From: an uncultured Lachnospiraceae bacterium
GTDB taxonomy: Bacteria; Bacillota; Clostridia; Lachnospirales; Lachnospiraceae
NCBI GenBank assembly: GCA_934293375.1
Contig: CAKQYS010000005.1
Coordinates: 1-64,000 of the forward strand
Length of the DNA stretch: 64,000 nucleotides
Direction of reading: 5' to 3'
Part shown: piece after piece, positions 23,664 through 33,633 of the stretch
Layout of the letters: each line of letters starts with the position of its first letter
Position numbering within the stretch: the stretch's first letter is position 1
The notes under the pieces: model-generated
The model's input: the letters and a program-made list of their open reading frames with translations, nothing else
Told to the model about the DNA's origin: nothing
Database searches by the model: none
Program-made: the position numbers and the translations under genes

Positions 23664-25094
23664 TTAAAATCTAAAATATAAAAATGGATTGAAGCTGTCA
23701 CTTGCCAGACATGCTGTTGACATCAGAAGCACTGCCAGTACCAATACTGTCTGCAAAGCAGTGCCTGTAAACACTCCTGCCTTCTTCTGATCTAAACCCG
23801 TCACTAATTTCTCATACCATAACTTTGGATACGGTGTAGATGCCAGCACTAAAATGATCAGGATGAATGCATATGCCGTATAGTAATACCCTGTCATTTC
23901 ATTCCATAATGGCAGCCCGGTAAATCCAAACATATTGCCAAGTGCATTGCCTAGAGAACCCAGTGTGTCATAAGAAAAGATCACCCAGCTGAGATTCACA
24001 AAAAACAGTGTATACAGATGCTGTATCCATGCTGGCACTTTCTTAAGCACCTTTAATAAACATAGTTTCTCTATCATCAACAGGCAGAAAAAATACATAC
24101 CCCAGATAATAAAATTCCATGCAGCTCCATGCCAGAACCCTGTCAAAAACCATACAATAAAAATATTACGGATCGTCTTTGCCTTTCCCTGGCGGCTGCC
24201 TCCAAGCGGAATATATACATAATCCCGAAACCATGAACTGAGTGATATATGCCATCTCCGCCAGAACTCTGTGATACTTTTTGAAATATACGGATACTTA
24301 AAATTCTCCAGAAACTCAAATCCAAACATCTTGCCGAGACCGATCGCCATATCGGAATATCCGCTAAAATCAAAGTAAATCTGGAATGTATATGCAAACG
24401 AGGATAGCCATGCCAGTGCAATGCTATTCTCAGATACCGGCAATACACTCAATGTTGAGAACAGCTCACCGATCGTATTGGCGAGCAGAATCTTTTTTCC
24501 AAGTCCTGCAAGAAATCTGCACACGCCCGCTGAAAACAGATCAAAGCTCTCTGTTCTGTCCTCAATCTGATCTGCAACCGTCTGATATCTGACGATCGGT
24601 CCTGCGATCAGCTGGGGAAACAATGTCAGATATGCTGCCAGATTAATAGGATTCCACTGTACCTTCGCATCGTTTCGATACACATCTATCGTATACGACA
24701 TCATCTGAAATGAGTAGAAAGATATACCAAGCGGCAAAGCCAGCTTCCATAATGCAAAATCAGTATGGAACAAATGATTGATATTGGAAATAAAAAAATC
24801 TGTATACTTATAGACTGCCAGCACTCCGACATTATATACCACCGCAATCCATACCGCAGCTTTTGCCATCGCAGCCCGGTTCTGTTTTCTTGCATGATAC
24901 ACCATGATACCGGTCAGATATCCCACAAGGATTGAAATCAACATCAAGATCACAAGTCTGGGTTCTCCCCATCCATAAAAGATCAGACTGACCAGCAATA
25001 AAACTCCGTTCCGAAGTTTCTTTGGCATCATAAAATACAATAATATTGTGATAGGTAAAAATAAAAATAAAAATGTTGTACTAGAAAATAACAT
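23664..25094 (-). CDS. MBOAT-family O-acyltransferase (AlgI/PatA-like)
   Basis: 476 residues, about ten or more membrane helices. Family signatures: WGEPRLVILML near the N-terminus, PQLIAGPIVRY, YSDMAIGLGKMFGF, FWRRWHISLSSWFRDYVYIPLGG and the catalytic His in TGFWHGAAWNFIIWG. It moves acyl groups, usually acetyl, across the membrane for modification of an exported polymer. It is paired with the DHHW protein gene 12 nt downstream. The glycan is not identified; no exopolysaccharide or teichoic-acid gene is adjacent. Confidence 0.93.
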   Translation of the reverse strand: MLFSSTTFLFLFLPITILLYFMMPKKLRNGVLLLVSLIFYGWGEPRLVILMLISILVGYLTGIMVYHARKQNRAAMAKAAVWIAVVYNVGVLAVYKYTDFFISNINHLFHTDFALWKLALPLGISFYSFQMMSYTIDVYRNDAKVQWNPINLAAYLTLFPQLIAGPIVRYQTVADQIEDRTESFDLFSAGVCRFLAGLGKKILLANTIGELFSTLSVLPVSENSIALAWLSSFAYTFQIYFDFSGYSDMAIGLGKMFGFEFLENFKYPYISKSITEFWRRWHISLSSWFRDYVYIPLGGSRQGKAKTIRNIFIVWFLTGFWHGAAWNFIIWGMYFFCLLMIEKLCLLKVLKKVPAWIQHLYTLFFVNLSWVIFSYDTLGSLGNALGNMFGFTGLPLWNEMTGYYYTAYAFILIILVLASTPYPKLWYEKLVTGLDQKKAGVFTGTALQTVLVLAVLLMSTACLASDSFNPFLYFRF

Positions 25095-25106
25095 ATCATT
25101 TCCTCT

Positions 25107-27104
25107 CTACACTGTTGTCAGTAACTGCTTATTGAACAAATATTCCTTACGAAAAGTTTTGGTCTCTCCTGTATTTTCAAAACAGATGGATATCCTGTCC
25201 TGATTGAGAAATGCAACCTCTCCTGTGCCAAACTGTTTGTGTACCACCTTAGATCCAACTGAAAGACCGGCTTGATCTACAAGCAGTTCCCCAATGAATC
25301 TTGACGGTTCAACAGGCTTTCCAAAGATCTCCGCCACACAATAAAGATGCAGATATTTTCTGGCTCTTGTCATCGCAACATAGAACATTCTGCGCTCCTC
25401 TTCCAGCTCCTCCGGCATCACAGACTTCTTATGCGGTGTATATCCCTCATTTGCCTCGATCACAAACACTGCATCATATTCGAGACCTTTGGCACTATGC
25501 ATAGTGGATAAGGTAATACCCGTATGCTGTTTTCGTGTTTCCTGTCTTCGCTTTGCCAGATCCTCTTCATAAGCCGCAATCCCATCAAACATCTGCTCAT
25601 ATGTGCGGTACGGTCTGACCTGCTCTGACAATTCATCCAGTACAGCATATAATTCATCCACTTTGATCTTTCTGTAATCCGCATATTCCCTTAAATATGC
25701 ATCGTATCCAATTGCCTTGCGGATAAATGTAACAGCAGCATACGGTGTCATTGTCCTAATTACTGAAAGATCCTGTTCTAACTGATCCAGATAATCCAGT
25801 GCCCACTGTTTTTCCTCATAATATTCCTTTAATGCATCAATCGAAACATGTTCGGATGTAAAAGCATCCCTGCTGATGTATCGCTTTGGTTTATTGATAA
25901 TCGTCAGAAAACCTGCCCTGCTGTCATCTCCCAGTGCGATCCGAATATATGTCAGCACATGCTGTACGGTAAAATGCTGATACAGACTCGGCAGCACATC
26001 CCGCATCTGAAACGGAATATTATATGCCATCAGTTGTCCCACCAGCGTTCTCGGCTGTATATTAGTTCGATATAAAACCGCCATTTGCTCATAAGCAATT
26101 CCTTGTTCCTTATATTGCTTAATCTGACGGATCATATGCAGATATTCTTCATTTCTGGTCTGGATTCTGTGAACTCTGACCGGAAATGCATAATCATTTT
26201 CTGCAATGATCTCCTTTTCATACCGATTTTCATTGTGTGCGATCACTCTTGCCGCAGCTTCACAAATGTCTCTGCTGCACCGGTAATTTACATTCAACAG
26301 CACCCTATGAGCATCCGGATAATCCCTGCCAAATCCTAACATGATCTCCGGTCTTGCACCCCTGAACCGGTATATCGACTGATCATCATCTCCTACAATA
26401 AACAAGTTATTTCTCGGTGCCGAAAGCAGCTTCACAATCTCATACTGAATCGGATTGATGTCCTGAAATTCATCGATCAAAATGTACTGAAAACGGTTCT
26501 GCCAGTTCTTAAGAATATCCGGGCGTGCCGAAAGCAGCTCATAACAATATACCAGCATATCATCAAAATCAATCTTATGCAGACCGGAAAGTCTGGTTGC
26601 ATACTGCCGGTAAATATCCGCAAACACCTCATCTGCACAGCTCTTACTATGATAATTCGATAAATGGATCATCTCTGATTTCAACTCACTGATCTCACCT
26701 GTCACTGCATGTAAAAAATCCTCAAGATCCTCATATTCAATATCCATATGGCTGACAATTTCCCGCAGGATCTGATATTTTTGATCCTCCATCAGCACAT
26801 TGGACGAAGTATAATGATAAGCCGCACGCAGCATCATAAAAAATACAGAATGAAATGTACCAAAAGTGCAGGGAGGATGTTTTCCCTGCATCTTCTGATA
26901 AAATCTTGTCTGCATCTCAACAGCTGCAGCCTTTGTAAATGTAATCACCAGTATGTGTACCGGATCAATCCCGGCCTTTGTGATCAGATACTTCACATGT
27001 TCTGTGATGACAGTTGTCTTTCCCGAACCGGGACCCGCCAGTGTCAGCATTGGACCCGATACATGGGTAATTGCACATTTTTGTGCCTCATTATAATCTA
27101 TCAA
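25107..27104 (-). CDS. PcrA/UvrD-like superfamily 1 DNA helicase
   Basis: 665 residues. Walker A AGPGSGKTTVI, motif Ia ITFTKAAAVEM, motif II DEFQDINPIQ, motif III VGDDDQSIYRFRGA, motif IV LNVNYRCS, motif V TMHSAKGLEYDAVFV and motif VI YVAMTRARKYL are all present. The C-terminus has a short Tudor-like fold (VGSKVVHKQFGTGEVAFL), which in PcrA binds RNA polymerase. It is about 60-80 residues shorter than typical PcrA, so it may be a second UvrD-like helicase rather than the main one. Role: unwinding DNA in repair or at transcription-replication conflicts. It sits 12 nt after gltX and 12 nt before the MBOAT gene. Confidence 0.92.
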   Translation of the reverse strand: MIDYNEAQKCAITHVSGPMLTLAGPGSGKTTVITEHVKYLITKAGIDPVHILVITFTKAAAVEMQTRFYQKMQGKHPPCTFGTFHSVFFMMLRAAYHYTSSNVLMEDQKYQILREIVSHMDIEYEDLEDFLHAVTGEISELKSEMIHLSNYHSKSCADEVFADIYRQYATRLSGLHKIDFDDMLVYCYELLSARPDILKNWQNRFQYILIDEFQDINPIQYEIVKLLSAPRNNLFIVGDDDQSIYRFRGARPEIMLGFGRDYPDAHRVLLNVNYRCSRDICEAAARVIAHNENRYEKEIIAENDYAFPVRVHRIQTRNEEYLHMIRQIKQYKEQGIAYEQMAVLYRTNIQPRTLVGQLMAYNIPFQMRDVLPSLYQHFTVQHVLTYIRIALGDDSRAGFLTIINKPKRYISRDAFTSEHVSIDALKEYYEEKQWALDYLDQLEQDLSVIRTMTPYAAVTFIRKAIGYDAYLREYADYRKIKVDELYAVLDELSEQVRPYRTYEQMFDGIAAYEEDLAKRRQETRKQHTGITLSTMHSAKGLEYDAVFVIEANEGYTPHKKSVMPEELEEERRMFYVAMTRARKYLHLYCVAEIFGKPVEPSRFIGELLVDQAGLSVGSKVVHKQFGTGEVAFLNQDRISICFENTGETKTFRKEYLFNKQLLTTV

Positions 27105-27116
27105 TCGTAATGTCTC

Positions 27117-28589
27117 CTATGCATTCGCTGCGGTGAGCATTTCAATTCCTGTCTCAATTCTCTTTAAAGATTCTTCCTTGCCAAGGATCTCTAAGATCTC
27201 AAATGCCCCACCAGGTGTCATCTGTCTGCCTGAAACTGCAATTCTTACCGGCCATAAACCTGTACCATTCTTAATGCCCTTATCTGCAATATACTGCATC
27301 AACAGATCATGAAGGCTGTCAAGGCTCCAGTCATCGTGTACCTTCAGCACTTCGTACTCTTCCTTTAAGATTTCTAATGCATTCTCCAAATTTGTCTTCA
27401 TCTTCTTATGCACATAAATATTTACATCGTAATCCGGCAGTGCCTCAAAGAAATCAATATGATCCTTGACCTCCGGCAACACCTCAATACGTGTCTTCAC
27501 CAGCGGCAGGATCTTGTCAAAATCCAGATCCTTTGTGATCACTTCCCTGACATATGGCATTGCAAGTTCCTTGAATCTTGCGTCATCCATTTTCTTGATA
27601 TACTCGCCATTCATCCAGCGAAGCTTTGTCATATCAAATACCGCCGGCGACTTGCTAAGCTTATGATAATCAAATTCCTTTACCAGCTCCTCTAAAGTAA
27701 AGAACTCATTATTATCTTCCGGAGACCATCCAAGCAGGGCAACAAAATTCACGATCGTTTCTGTCAGAAAGCCCTGTTCTACCAGATCCTCATACGAAGA
27801 GTGTCCTGAACGCTTTGACAGCTTCTGGTGCTCCTCATTTGTGATCAACGGACAATGAATATATTTCGGAATGTCCCAGCCAAACGCTTCATAAAGACGA
27901 TTGTATTTCGGAGTAGAAGATAAATACTCATTTCCTCGTACCACATGGGTGATTCCCATCAAATGATCATCTACTACATTCGCAAAATTATAGGTTGGAA
28001 ATCCGTCTGACTTGATCAGGATCATATCGTCAAGCTCCGCATTTTCTACCGAAATCGTGCCATAGATCTCATCATCAAAACTGGTCTGTCCCTCACGAGG
28101 ATTATTCTGACGAATAACATATGGCTTTCCTGCCTGCAGGTTTGCTTCCACTTCCTCCTTACTCAGAGACAGACAGTGCTTATCATACTGCACGATCTCC
28201 TTATCTGTATGAGACTCTGCAATATTGGTTCTCAGGCTGTCTAATCTTGCCTGATCACAGAAACAGTAATATGCCTCTCCCTTCTCGATCAGCTGCTTTG
28301 CATATGAAAGATAGATGCCCTGCGCCTGACGCTCACTCTGAATATATGGGCCAACACCGCCATCCTTATCCGGACCCTCATCATGTAAAAGTCCTGTCGC
28401 CTGCAATGTTCTGTAAATAATATCTACAGCACCTTCCATCTCACGCTCCTGATCTGTATCCTCTATACGCAGGATAAAATCACCGCCTTCATGCTTGGCG
28501 ATCAAATATGCATAAAGTGCTGTTCTTAAATTTCCAACATGCATACGGCCTGTTGGGCTTGGTGCGAATCTCGTTCTTATCTTTGCCAT
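27117..28589 (-). CDS. gltX: Glutamyl-tRNA synthetase
   Basis: 490 residues, full length. Class I signatures: APSPTGRMHVGNLRTALY (HIGH-type HVGN) and KLSKRSGHSSYEDL (KMSKS-type). The DEIYG, PTYNFANVVDDHLMGITHVVRG blocks are typical, as is the helical anticodon-binding half. It charges tRNA-Glu and, if GatCAB is present as in most Firmicutes, probably also tRNA-Gln. No T-box is seen in its 75-nt leader; a terminator of the preceding gene lies there. Confidence 0.97.
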   Translation of the reverse strand: MAKIRTRFAPSPTGRMHVGNLRTALYAYLIAKHEGGDFILRIEDTDQEREMEGAVDIIYRTLQATGLLHDEGPDKDGGVGPYIQSERQAQGIYLSYAKQLIEKGEAYYCFCDQARLDSLRTNIAESHTDKEIVQYDKHCLSLSKEEVEANLQAGKPYVIRQNNPREGQTSFDDEIYGTISVENAELDDMILIKSDGFPTYNFANVVDDHLMGITHVVRGNEYLSSTPKYNRLYEAFGWDIPKYIHCPLITNEEHQKLSKRSGHSSYEDLVEQGFLTETIVNFVALLGWSPEDNNEFFTLEELVKEFDYHKLSKSPAVFDMTKLRWMNGEYIKKMDDARFKELAMPYVREVITKDLDFDKILPLVKTRIEVLPEVKDHIDFFEALPDYDVNIYVHKKMKTNLENALEILKEEYEVLKVHDDWSLDSLHDLLMQYIADKGIKNGTGLWPVRIAVSGRQMTPGGAFEILEILGKEESLKRIETGIEMLTAANA

Positions 28590-28619
28590 TTTATTTCCTC
28601 TCTTTTTCTAAATAAATAT

Positions 28620-28650
28620 AAAGGGACTGCCATAAATGCCAGCCCCTTTT
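28620..28650 (-). terminator. Terminator of the SEC-C gene
   Basis: On the minus strand AAAGGGGCTGGCA and TGGCAGTCCCTTT form a mismatched stem followed by ATATTTATTT. It separates the SEC-C gene from gltX. Confidence 0.7.
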
Positions 28651-28664
28651 ACTATCCTGCCAAA

Positions 28665-29171
28665 CTATTTATTGGCTCCGCAACATTTCTTATATTTCTT
28701 TCCTGAACCACATGGACACGGATCATTTCTGCCAACCTTCGGTGGCTTGATCACTGTCTTTGATGTCTTCTGAATCTTATATAACGCTGCACGCTTGTCC
28801 TCGGAAAGAATGTCATTCCACTCCTCCAAAGTGTAAAGCCACTCTGCATTACAGCCCACCATATTCATATAGAGCTGCTCATAATCAATATCCAAAGATA
28901 CCTTTGTATCAGCCTCCATGTTATCAATATCATTCGGTGTCTTCAGGCTCTCGTCAATTCCATCCAAAAATCCTGTCATCAACTGTATTGTTGTATTATA
29001 TTTCTCTGCCAGCTGGGCAACGGTTCCCTCAACTACTTCATTCGGATTCGTCAAAAGCTGCTTATATATTCCCTGCTCAACTCCAAAATAATTCAGCCAG
29101 AACTGTTTCCCCTCTGGTGTTCTGTCGTCCAGTCCGTAGGCATAATCACGCCATTCCTTTAATAAACTCAT
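28665..29171 (-). CDS. SEC-C motif protein
   Basis: 168 residues. The C-terminus carries a complete SEC-C zinc motif, GRNDPCPCGSGKKYKKCCG (about 145-163), the same module found at the end of SecA and in many stand-alone proteins. The N-terminal 130 residues are helical (EEWNDILSEDKRAALYKIQ) and match no other domain that I recognise. The Zn motif suggests protein or nucleic-acid binding, not transport on its own. Monocistronic, with a terminator after it. Confidence 0.85.
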   Translation of the reverse strand: MSLLKEWRDYAYGLDDRTPEGKQFWLNYFGVEQGIYKQLLTNPNEVVEGTVAQLAEKYNTTIQLMTGFLDGIDESLKTPNDIDNMEADTKVSLDIDYEQLYMNMVGCNAEWLYTLEEWNDILSEDKRAALYKIQKTSKTVIKPPKVGRNDPCPCGSGKKYKKCCGANK

Positions 29172-29363
29172 CGGTATACCATCCCTTTTTTCTGTATTGT
29201 TGATTGCGTGTCGATGAACTTGCGTGTCATCTGCTCAAACACCATCATAGTATATCAAACCTCGAATATTTTTTCAATAACATTTGTATATTTTCCAATA
29301 CTATGGTCATACTAATAACAGTCTCAGTCAGATCATGCTTCTGACAACAGACTAAGCATAACT

Positions 29364-29400
29364 CTTTGCCCTCCATTCATCCCCCACGGACCGGGCAAAG
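29364..29400. other. Isolated hairpin in the 252-bp gap between ABC and SEC-C genes
   Basis: CTTTGCCC (29364-29371) and GGGCAAAG (29393-29400) form an 8-bp perfect stem around a C-rich 21-nt loop. There is no adjacent T run. The rest of 29172-29423 is A/T rich and shows no gene or other site I can support. Confidence 0.3.
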
Positions 29401-29423
29401 AACTGCTTATCCTCCCCTTTTTA

Positions 29424-29447
29424 AAAGGCTGCCAAACGGCAGCCTTT
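29424..29447 (-). terminator. Terminator of the ABC exporter operon
   Basis: AAAGGCTGCC / GGCAGCCTTT, a 10-bp stem with AAAC loop, followed on the minus strand by TAAAAAG. It is directly after the downstream ABC gene. Confidence 0.85.
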
Positions 29448-29450
29448 GTT

Positions 29451-31286
29451 TTATGATACCTGATCAAATTGTGAATTATAAAGATCTGCATAAAATCCCT
29501 GTCTGGCAAGCAGTTCGTCATGGGTTCCCATCTCAATGATATCTCCATCCTTCATAACTAAAATACAGTCTGCATCCTTGATCGTTGACAATCTGTGTGC
29601 AATTACGAAGCTGGTCCGTCCACGCATTAAGTTATCCATTGCTCTTTGAATTCTATGCTCTGTACGGGTATCCACAGAACTGGTCGCTTCATCCAGGATC
29701 AGAACCGGATTGTCTGCTAAAATCGCTCTGGCGATCGTAAGGAGCTGCTTCTGACCCTGTGATACATTGCTTGCCTCCTCGTTCAATTCCATCTGATATC
29801 CACCCGGCAGTGTCCGGATGAAATGATCGGCATGCGCTGCTTTTGCTGCCGCAATCACCTCTTCATCTGTTGCATCCAGTCTTCCATATCGGATATTTTC
29901 CATAATCGTACCCTTAAACAGCCATGTGTCCTGCAGCACCATTCCAAATGCTTCACGAAGCTCATTTCGGTTATAGTCCTTAATATTATGTCCATCTAAC
30001 CGGATTGCACCATCATTGACATCATAAAACCGCATCAATAGCTTTACAATCGTTGTCTTGCCTGCACCTGTCGGACCTACGATCGCAATCTTTTGTCCCG
30101 GCTTTACATCCATACTAAAATCATGAATGATCACATGATCCTGTTTATATCCGAATCTGACATGATCAAACGATACCGCACCCTGAATATCCGCTAATGG
30201 CACCGCATTTTCCGTCACCTGATCCTCCTCTGCTTCTTCCAGGAACGCAAATACGCGTTCTGCCGCTGCAGCCATAGACTGCATCATATTAGAAACCTGT
30301 GCGATCTGCTGGATTGGCTGCGTGAACTGTTTAATATACTGAAAAAACGCCTGAATACTACCAATGTCAATCACGCCATGAATCGCAAGATAGGCGCCGG
30401 AAATGGCAATTCCAACATATCCCAGATTTCCTACAAACATCATGATCGGCTGCATCATGCCGGATAAGAACTGGGATTTCCATGCGGACTGAAACAGGAT
30501 CTGATTCGTCTCATGGAAATTGCGGATCTCCTCCTCTTCACGGTTAAATGCTTTTATCACATTATGACCTGAGAATACCTCTTCCACCTGACCATTGATG
30601 CGTCCCAAATACTCCTGCTGCGTTTTAAAATGCTTTTGTGAATGCTTCATGACAAACATCATCAAAAAAGCTGAAATCGGCAAAATGATCAAAGCAATCA
30701 ATGTCATAAACGGACTGATCGATAACATCATGACAAATACACCGATCAGGGTTGTCACAGATGTGATCAACTGTGTCACACACTGATTGAGTCCTTGTCC
30801 CATTGTATCTACATCATTTGTAATTCTGGAAAGCACGTCACCATATGTCCGTTCTTCAAAATATTTCATCGGCACACGGTTGATCTTCTCCGACAGTTCC
30901 TTACGCAGTCTGTAGCACATTTTCTGGGTAATGCCCGTCATAATAAAGCCCTGTCCAAAATTCAGGCAGGCACTGACAAGATACAGCCCAAGAGCAAACA
31001 ACAACCATCCACCAACCTTATCAAAAGAAATGCCTCCGGTGCCGTTGATCTTGGACATCAGACCATTCACAAGCTCTGTAGTTGCATTTCCCAGTATTTT
31101 AGGTCCTAAAATATTAAATACAGTACTTCCGACCGCCAGCACCATCACTGCGATCACACCGATACGGTAATGACGCATATACTGCATGATCTTACGGATA
31201 GATCCTTTGAAATCCTGTGCTTTTTCCACGACGGCTCCACCGCCATGCATTCCTCTTCTTCTCGGTTGTCTCATATTCTCTGCCAT
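29451..31286 (-). CDS. ABC exporter subunit with a canonical ATPase site
   Basis: 611 residues: six membrane helices (about 30-330) and a nucleotide-binding domain (about 370-605). Walker A GPTGAGKTTIV, signature NVSQGQKQ, Walker B LILDEATSSVD with the catalytic Glu, and the His switch in IAHRLSTI are intact. The signature has NVSQG rather than LSGGQ, common in this heterodimer class. It pairs with the gene 3 nt upstream, whose own catalytic residues are altered, so together they make an asymmetric multidrug- or peptide-type exporter. The substrate is unknown. Confidence 0.92.
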   Translation of the reverse strand: MAENMRQPRRRGMHGGGAVVEKAQDFKGSIRKIMQYMRHYRIGVIAVMVLAVGSTVFNILGPKILGNATTELVNGLMSKINGTGGISFDKVGGWLLFALGLYLVSACLNFGQGFIMTGITQKMCYRLRKELSEKINRVPMKYFEERTYGDVLSRITNDVDTMGQGLNQCVTQLITSVTTLIGVFVMMLSISPFMTLIALIILPISAFLMMFVMKHSQKHFKTQQEYLGRINGQVEEVFSGHNVIKAFNREEEEIRNFHETNQILFQSAWKSQFLSGMMQPIMMFVGNLGYVGIAISGAYLAIHGVIDIGSIQAFFQYIKQFTQPIQQIAQVSNMMQSMAAAAERVFAFLEEAEEDQVTENAVPLADIQGAVSFDHVRFGYKQDHVIIHDFSMDVKPGQKIAIVGPTGAGKTTIVKLLMRFYDVNDGAIRLDGHNIKDYNRNELREAFGMVLQDTWLFKGTIMENIRYGRLDATDEEVIAAAKAAHADHFIRTLPGGYQMELNEEASNVSQGQKQLLTIARAILADNPVLILDEATSSVDTRTEHRIQRAMDNLMRGRTSFVIAHRLSTIKDADCILVMKDGDIIEMGTHDELLARQGFYADLYNSQFDQVS

Positions 31287-31289
31287 TTT

Positions 31290-33518
31290 CTACACCTCCA
31301 CCGAAACAGGATCTAGCCCGAGTTCTTTTTCTGAGAGCTGTGACTTTGCAATCTGTTGATATACTTCACACGAACGAATCAGCTGCTCATGGGTACCCTT
31401 ACCCACCAGTCTGCCATCATCTAATACCAGAATCTGGTCTGCATGCAGGATCGTACTGATCCGCTGTGCCACAATGATCACAGCCGCCTGTTGGGTCTTC
31501 TTTGCCAAGGCCTTTCTAAGTGCGGTATCTGTCTTAAAATCCAATGCAGAAAAGCTGTCATCAAAAATATAGATCTTTGGATTCTTCACAATTGCTCTTG
31601 CAATGGACAATCTTTGCTTCTGCCCGCCTGAAACATTTGATCCACCCTGCGAAATATGACTTTCATAACCATCCTTCTTCTCAGCAATAAATTCTTCGGC
31701 CTGTGCGATCCGGCAAGCCTCCTCTAACTGCTCTGGCGATGCATCCTGATTGCCAAATCGCAGATTCGATGCGATCGTACCGGAAAATAGATTGGCCTTC
31801 TGCGGCACCAGACCGATCATGTCTCTCAGATCATGCTGACTCATCTCCCGTACATCCACACCGTCAATCGTAATACTTCCCTCTGTGACATCATAAAATC
31901 TCGGGATCAAATGAATCAAGGTTGACTTGCCTGCACCTGTACTACCTATAATTGCAGTTGTCTTTCCCGGCTGTGCTGTAAAGGAAATATGAGAAAGTAC
32001 ATCTTCTCCCTTTGGATAAGCAAAGGAAACATCGTGAAATGTGATCTCTCCCTTCAGTTCATGTACATCCTTCGGTGCATCCGGATCTGTGATCGTACGC
32101 TCCGTGTGAAGCACCTCTTCAATTCGATCCACTGCTACTGCAGCTCTTGGCAGCATGATGGAAATCATTGTCAACATCAGAAATGCCATCACGATCGTCA
32201 TCGTATAGGTAATAAATGCTGTCATGGTTCCTACCTGAATGGTTCCTGCATCAATCCTATGTGCAGCCACCCATACAATCAGTACCGAAATACCGTTCAT
32301 GATCAACATCATGCAAGGCATCATAAAAGTCATGGTACGATTCGTAAATAACATAGTACCGGTCAATGCTTTGTTCGCCTCGTCAAACCGTTCTTCTTCC
32401 TTTTTCTCACGGCCAAATGCACGAATTACAGATAATCCGGTCAGGATCTCTCTGGACACCAGATTGACCCGGTCCACCAATACCTGCATTTGTTTAAATT
32501 TCGGCATTGCCACCTTCATCAATACCATCACAAGTACCAAAATTGCTAATACCGCCAACACAATGATCCATTCCATATCGGAACTCGTCCGGATCACCAT
32601 GATAACTCCACCGATACCAATGATCGGTGCATACATAACCATTCTCAGCAGCAAAACGATCACCATCTGTACCTGCTGGATATCATTGGTGTTTCTTGTG
32701 ATCAATGAAGCTGTTGAGAACCCATCCATCTGTGCATTTGTGAATCCTACCACCTTTTCAAATACATTCTCACGAAGATTCATACCAATATGTGCAGCAA
32801 CCTTTGACGCAATATATCCTGCCATGATCGAGATCAATGCCATCATCAAAGTAAATCCCAGCATCTTCAATCCCATCCATTTCAAATAGTCTGTCTGCAT
32901 AGAATTCAGATCCAGACCACATGCCTCATATTCAGCCTGTGTATATAAAATAGCCATAGAACGGGTCACAGATTCCCCTACACTTTCATACTGTTCCGTC
33001 ATTTTCTGACGCATCTGCATTCTGGATTCCTTTGGCATCGCTGAAAGAACCTCATCTTTCGTCATACCTGCAAATGCCGATTCATCCATACCTGTCTGTT
33101 CTGCCAATGTACGCATAAACGCTTCATCGCTGATCTTCGACATAGAAGCCCTTATCAGGATAGATGGCATAAATACTGAATCCAGATCTTTTGTATCTTT
33201 GATTGCCTGACCATCAAACTGTAATCCGGCTTTCTTCACATTGCGAAGTGTATAATGTCCATTTTCTGCCTTCTCATATGCATGCTCCCATAATGTCTGT
33301 TCTTCTTCTGTCATAAACAGCATCATGGATGCATACTCATCTTCCCGGATCTCCTTTGGTGTCATATACGCTACCCCTCGGTTTGTAATACCGGTATCTA
33401 TAATATTAGATGTATAGTTGGGAAGTGAAAGATCACAATATGCCTGCACAAACAGCAATGCAATGATCAACATGACCTGTGGCATATATCCTTTCAGATA
33501 TTTCATGATTTTAAACAT
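31290..33518 (-). CDS. ABC exporter subunit with a degenerate ATPase site and a large extracytoplasmic insert
   Basis: 742 residues from MFKIMKYLKG, chosen because GAGGG is 8 nt upstream; an ATG eight codons earlier has no ribosome site. Between membrane helices 1 and 2 (about 55-205) lies an inserted, largely hydrophilic segment, TPKEIREDEYASMM to ESVTRSM, predicted outside the cell. The NBD has Walker A GSTGAGKSTLI and signature NVSGGQKQR, but Walker B ends FDDSFSALD (Asp for the catalytic Glu) and the switch is VAQRIST (Gln for His), so it cannot hydrolyse ATP efficiently. This is the regulatory half of a heterodimer with the next gene. Confidence 0.92.
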   Translation of the reverse strand: MFKIMKYLKGYMPQVMLIIALLFVQAYCDLSLPNYTSNIIDTGITNRGVAYMTPKEIREDEYASMMLFMTEEEQTLWEHAYEKAENGHYTLRNVKKAGLQFDGQAIKDTKDLDSVFMPSILIRASMSKISDEAFMRTLAEQTGMDESAFAGMTKDEVLSAMPKESRMQMRQKMTEQYESVGESVTRSMAILYTQAEYEACGLDLNSMQTDYLKWMGLKMLGFTLMMALISIMAGYIASKVAAHIGMNLRENVFEKVVGFTNAQMDGFSTASLITRNTNDIQQVQMVIVLLLRMVMYAPIIGIGGVIMVIRTSSDMEWIIVLAVLAILVLVMVLMKVAMPKFKQMQVLVDRVNLVSREILTGLSVIRAFGREKKEEERFDEANKALTGTMLFTNRTMTFMMPCMMLIMNGISVLIVWVAAHRIDAGTIQVGTMTAFITYTMTIVMAFLMLTMISIMLPRAAVAVDRIEEVLHTERTITDPDAPKDVHELKGEITFHDVSFAYPKGEDVLSHISFTAQPGKTTAIIGSTGAGKSTLIHLIPRFYDVTEGSITIDGVDVREMSQHDLRDMIGLVPQKANLFSGTIASNLRFGNQDASPEQLEEACRIAQAEEFIAEKKDGYESHISQGGSNVSGGQKQRLSIARAIVKNPKIYIFDDSFSALDFKTDTALRKALAKKTQQAAVIIVAQRISTILHADQILVLDDGRLVGKGTHEQLIRSCEVYQQIAKSQLSEKELGLDPVSVEV

Positions 33519-33566
33519 ATTTTCATCCCTCTTTCTAACCATATGGAAGTCATTATTTATGAAAAA

Positions 33567-33592
33567 ACAGGAAATGTCAATGCATTTCCTGT
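33567..33592 (-). terminator. Terminator after the 138-residue membrane protein gene
   Basis: ACAGGAAATG / CATTTCCTGT, a 10-bp perfect stem with a 6-base loop, followed on the minus strand by TTTTTTCAT. It separates the rarA operon from the ABC operon. Confidence 0.85.
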
Positions 33593-33633
33593 TTCTTTAA
33601 GAATACTTTTTCGTTACTTTTACAAATTGTTTA

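Noticed and set aside
32239..32889. 216-codon plus-strand frame inside the ABC subunit gene
   Set aside because: Antisense to membrane-helix codons, which often leave open antisense frames; no start signal.
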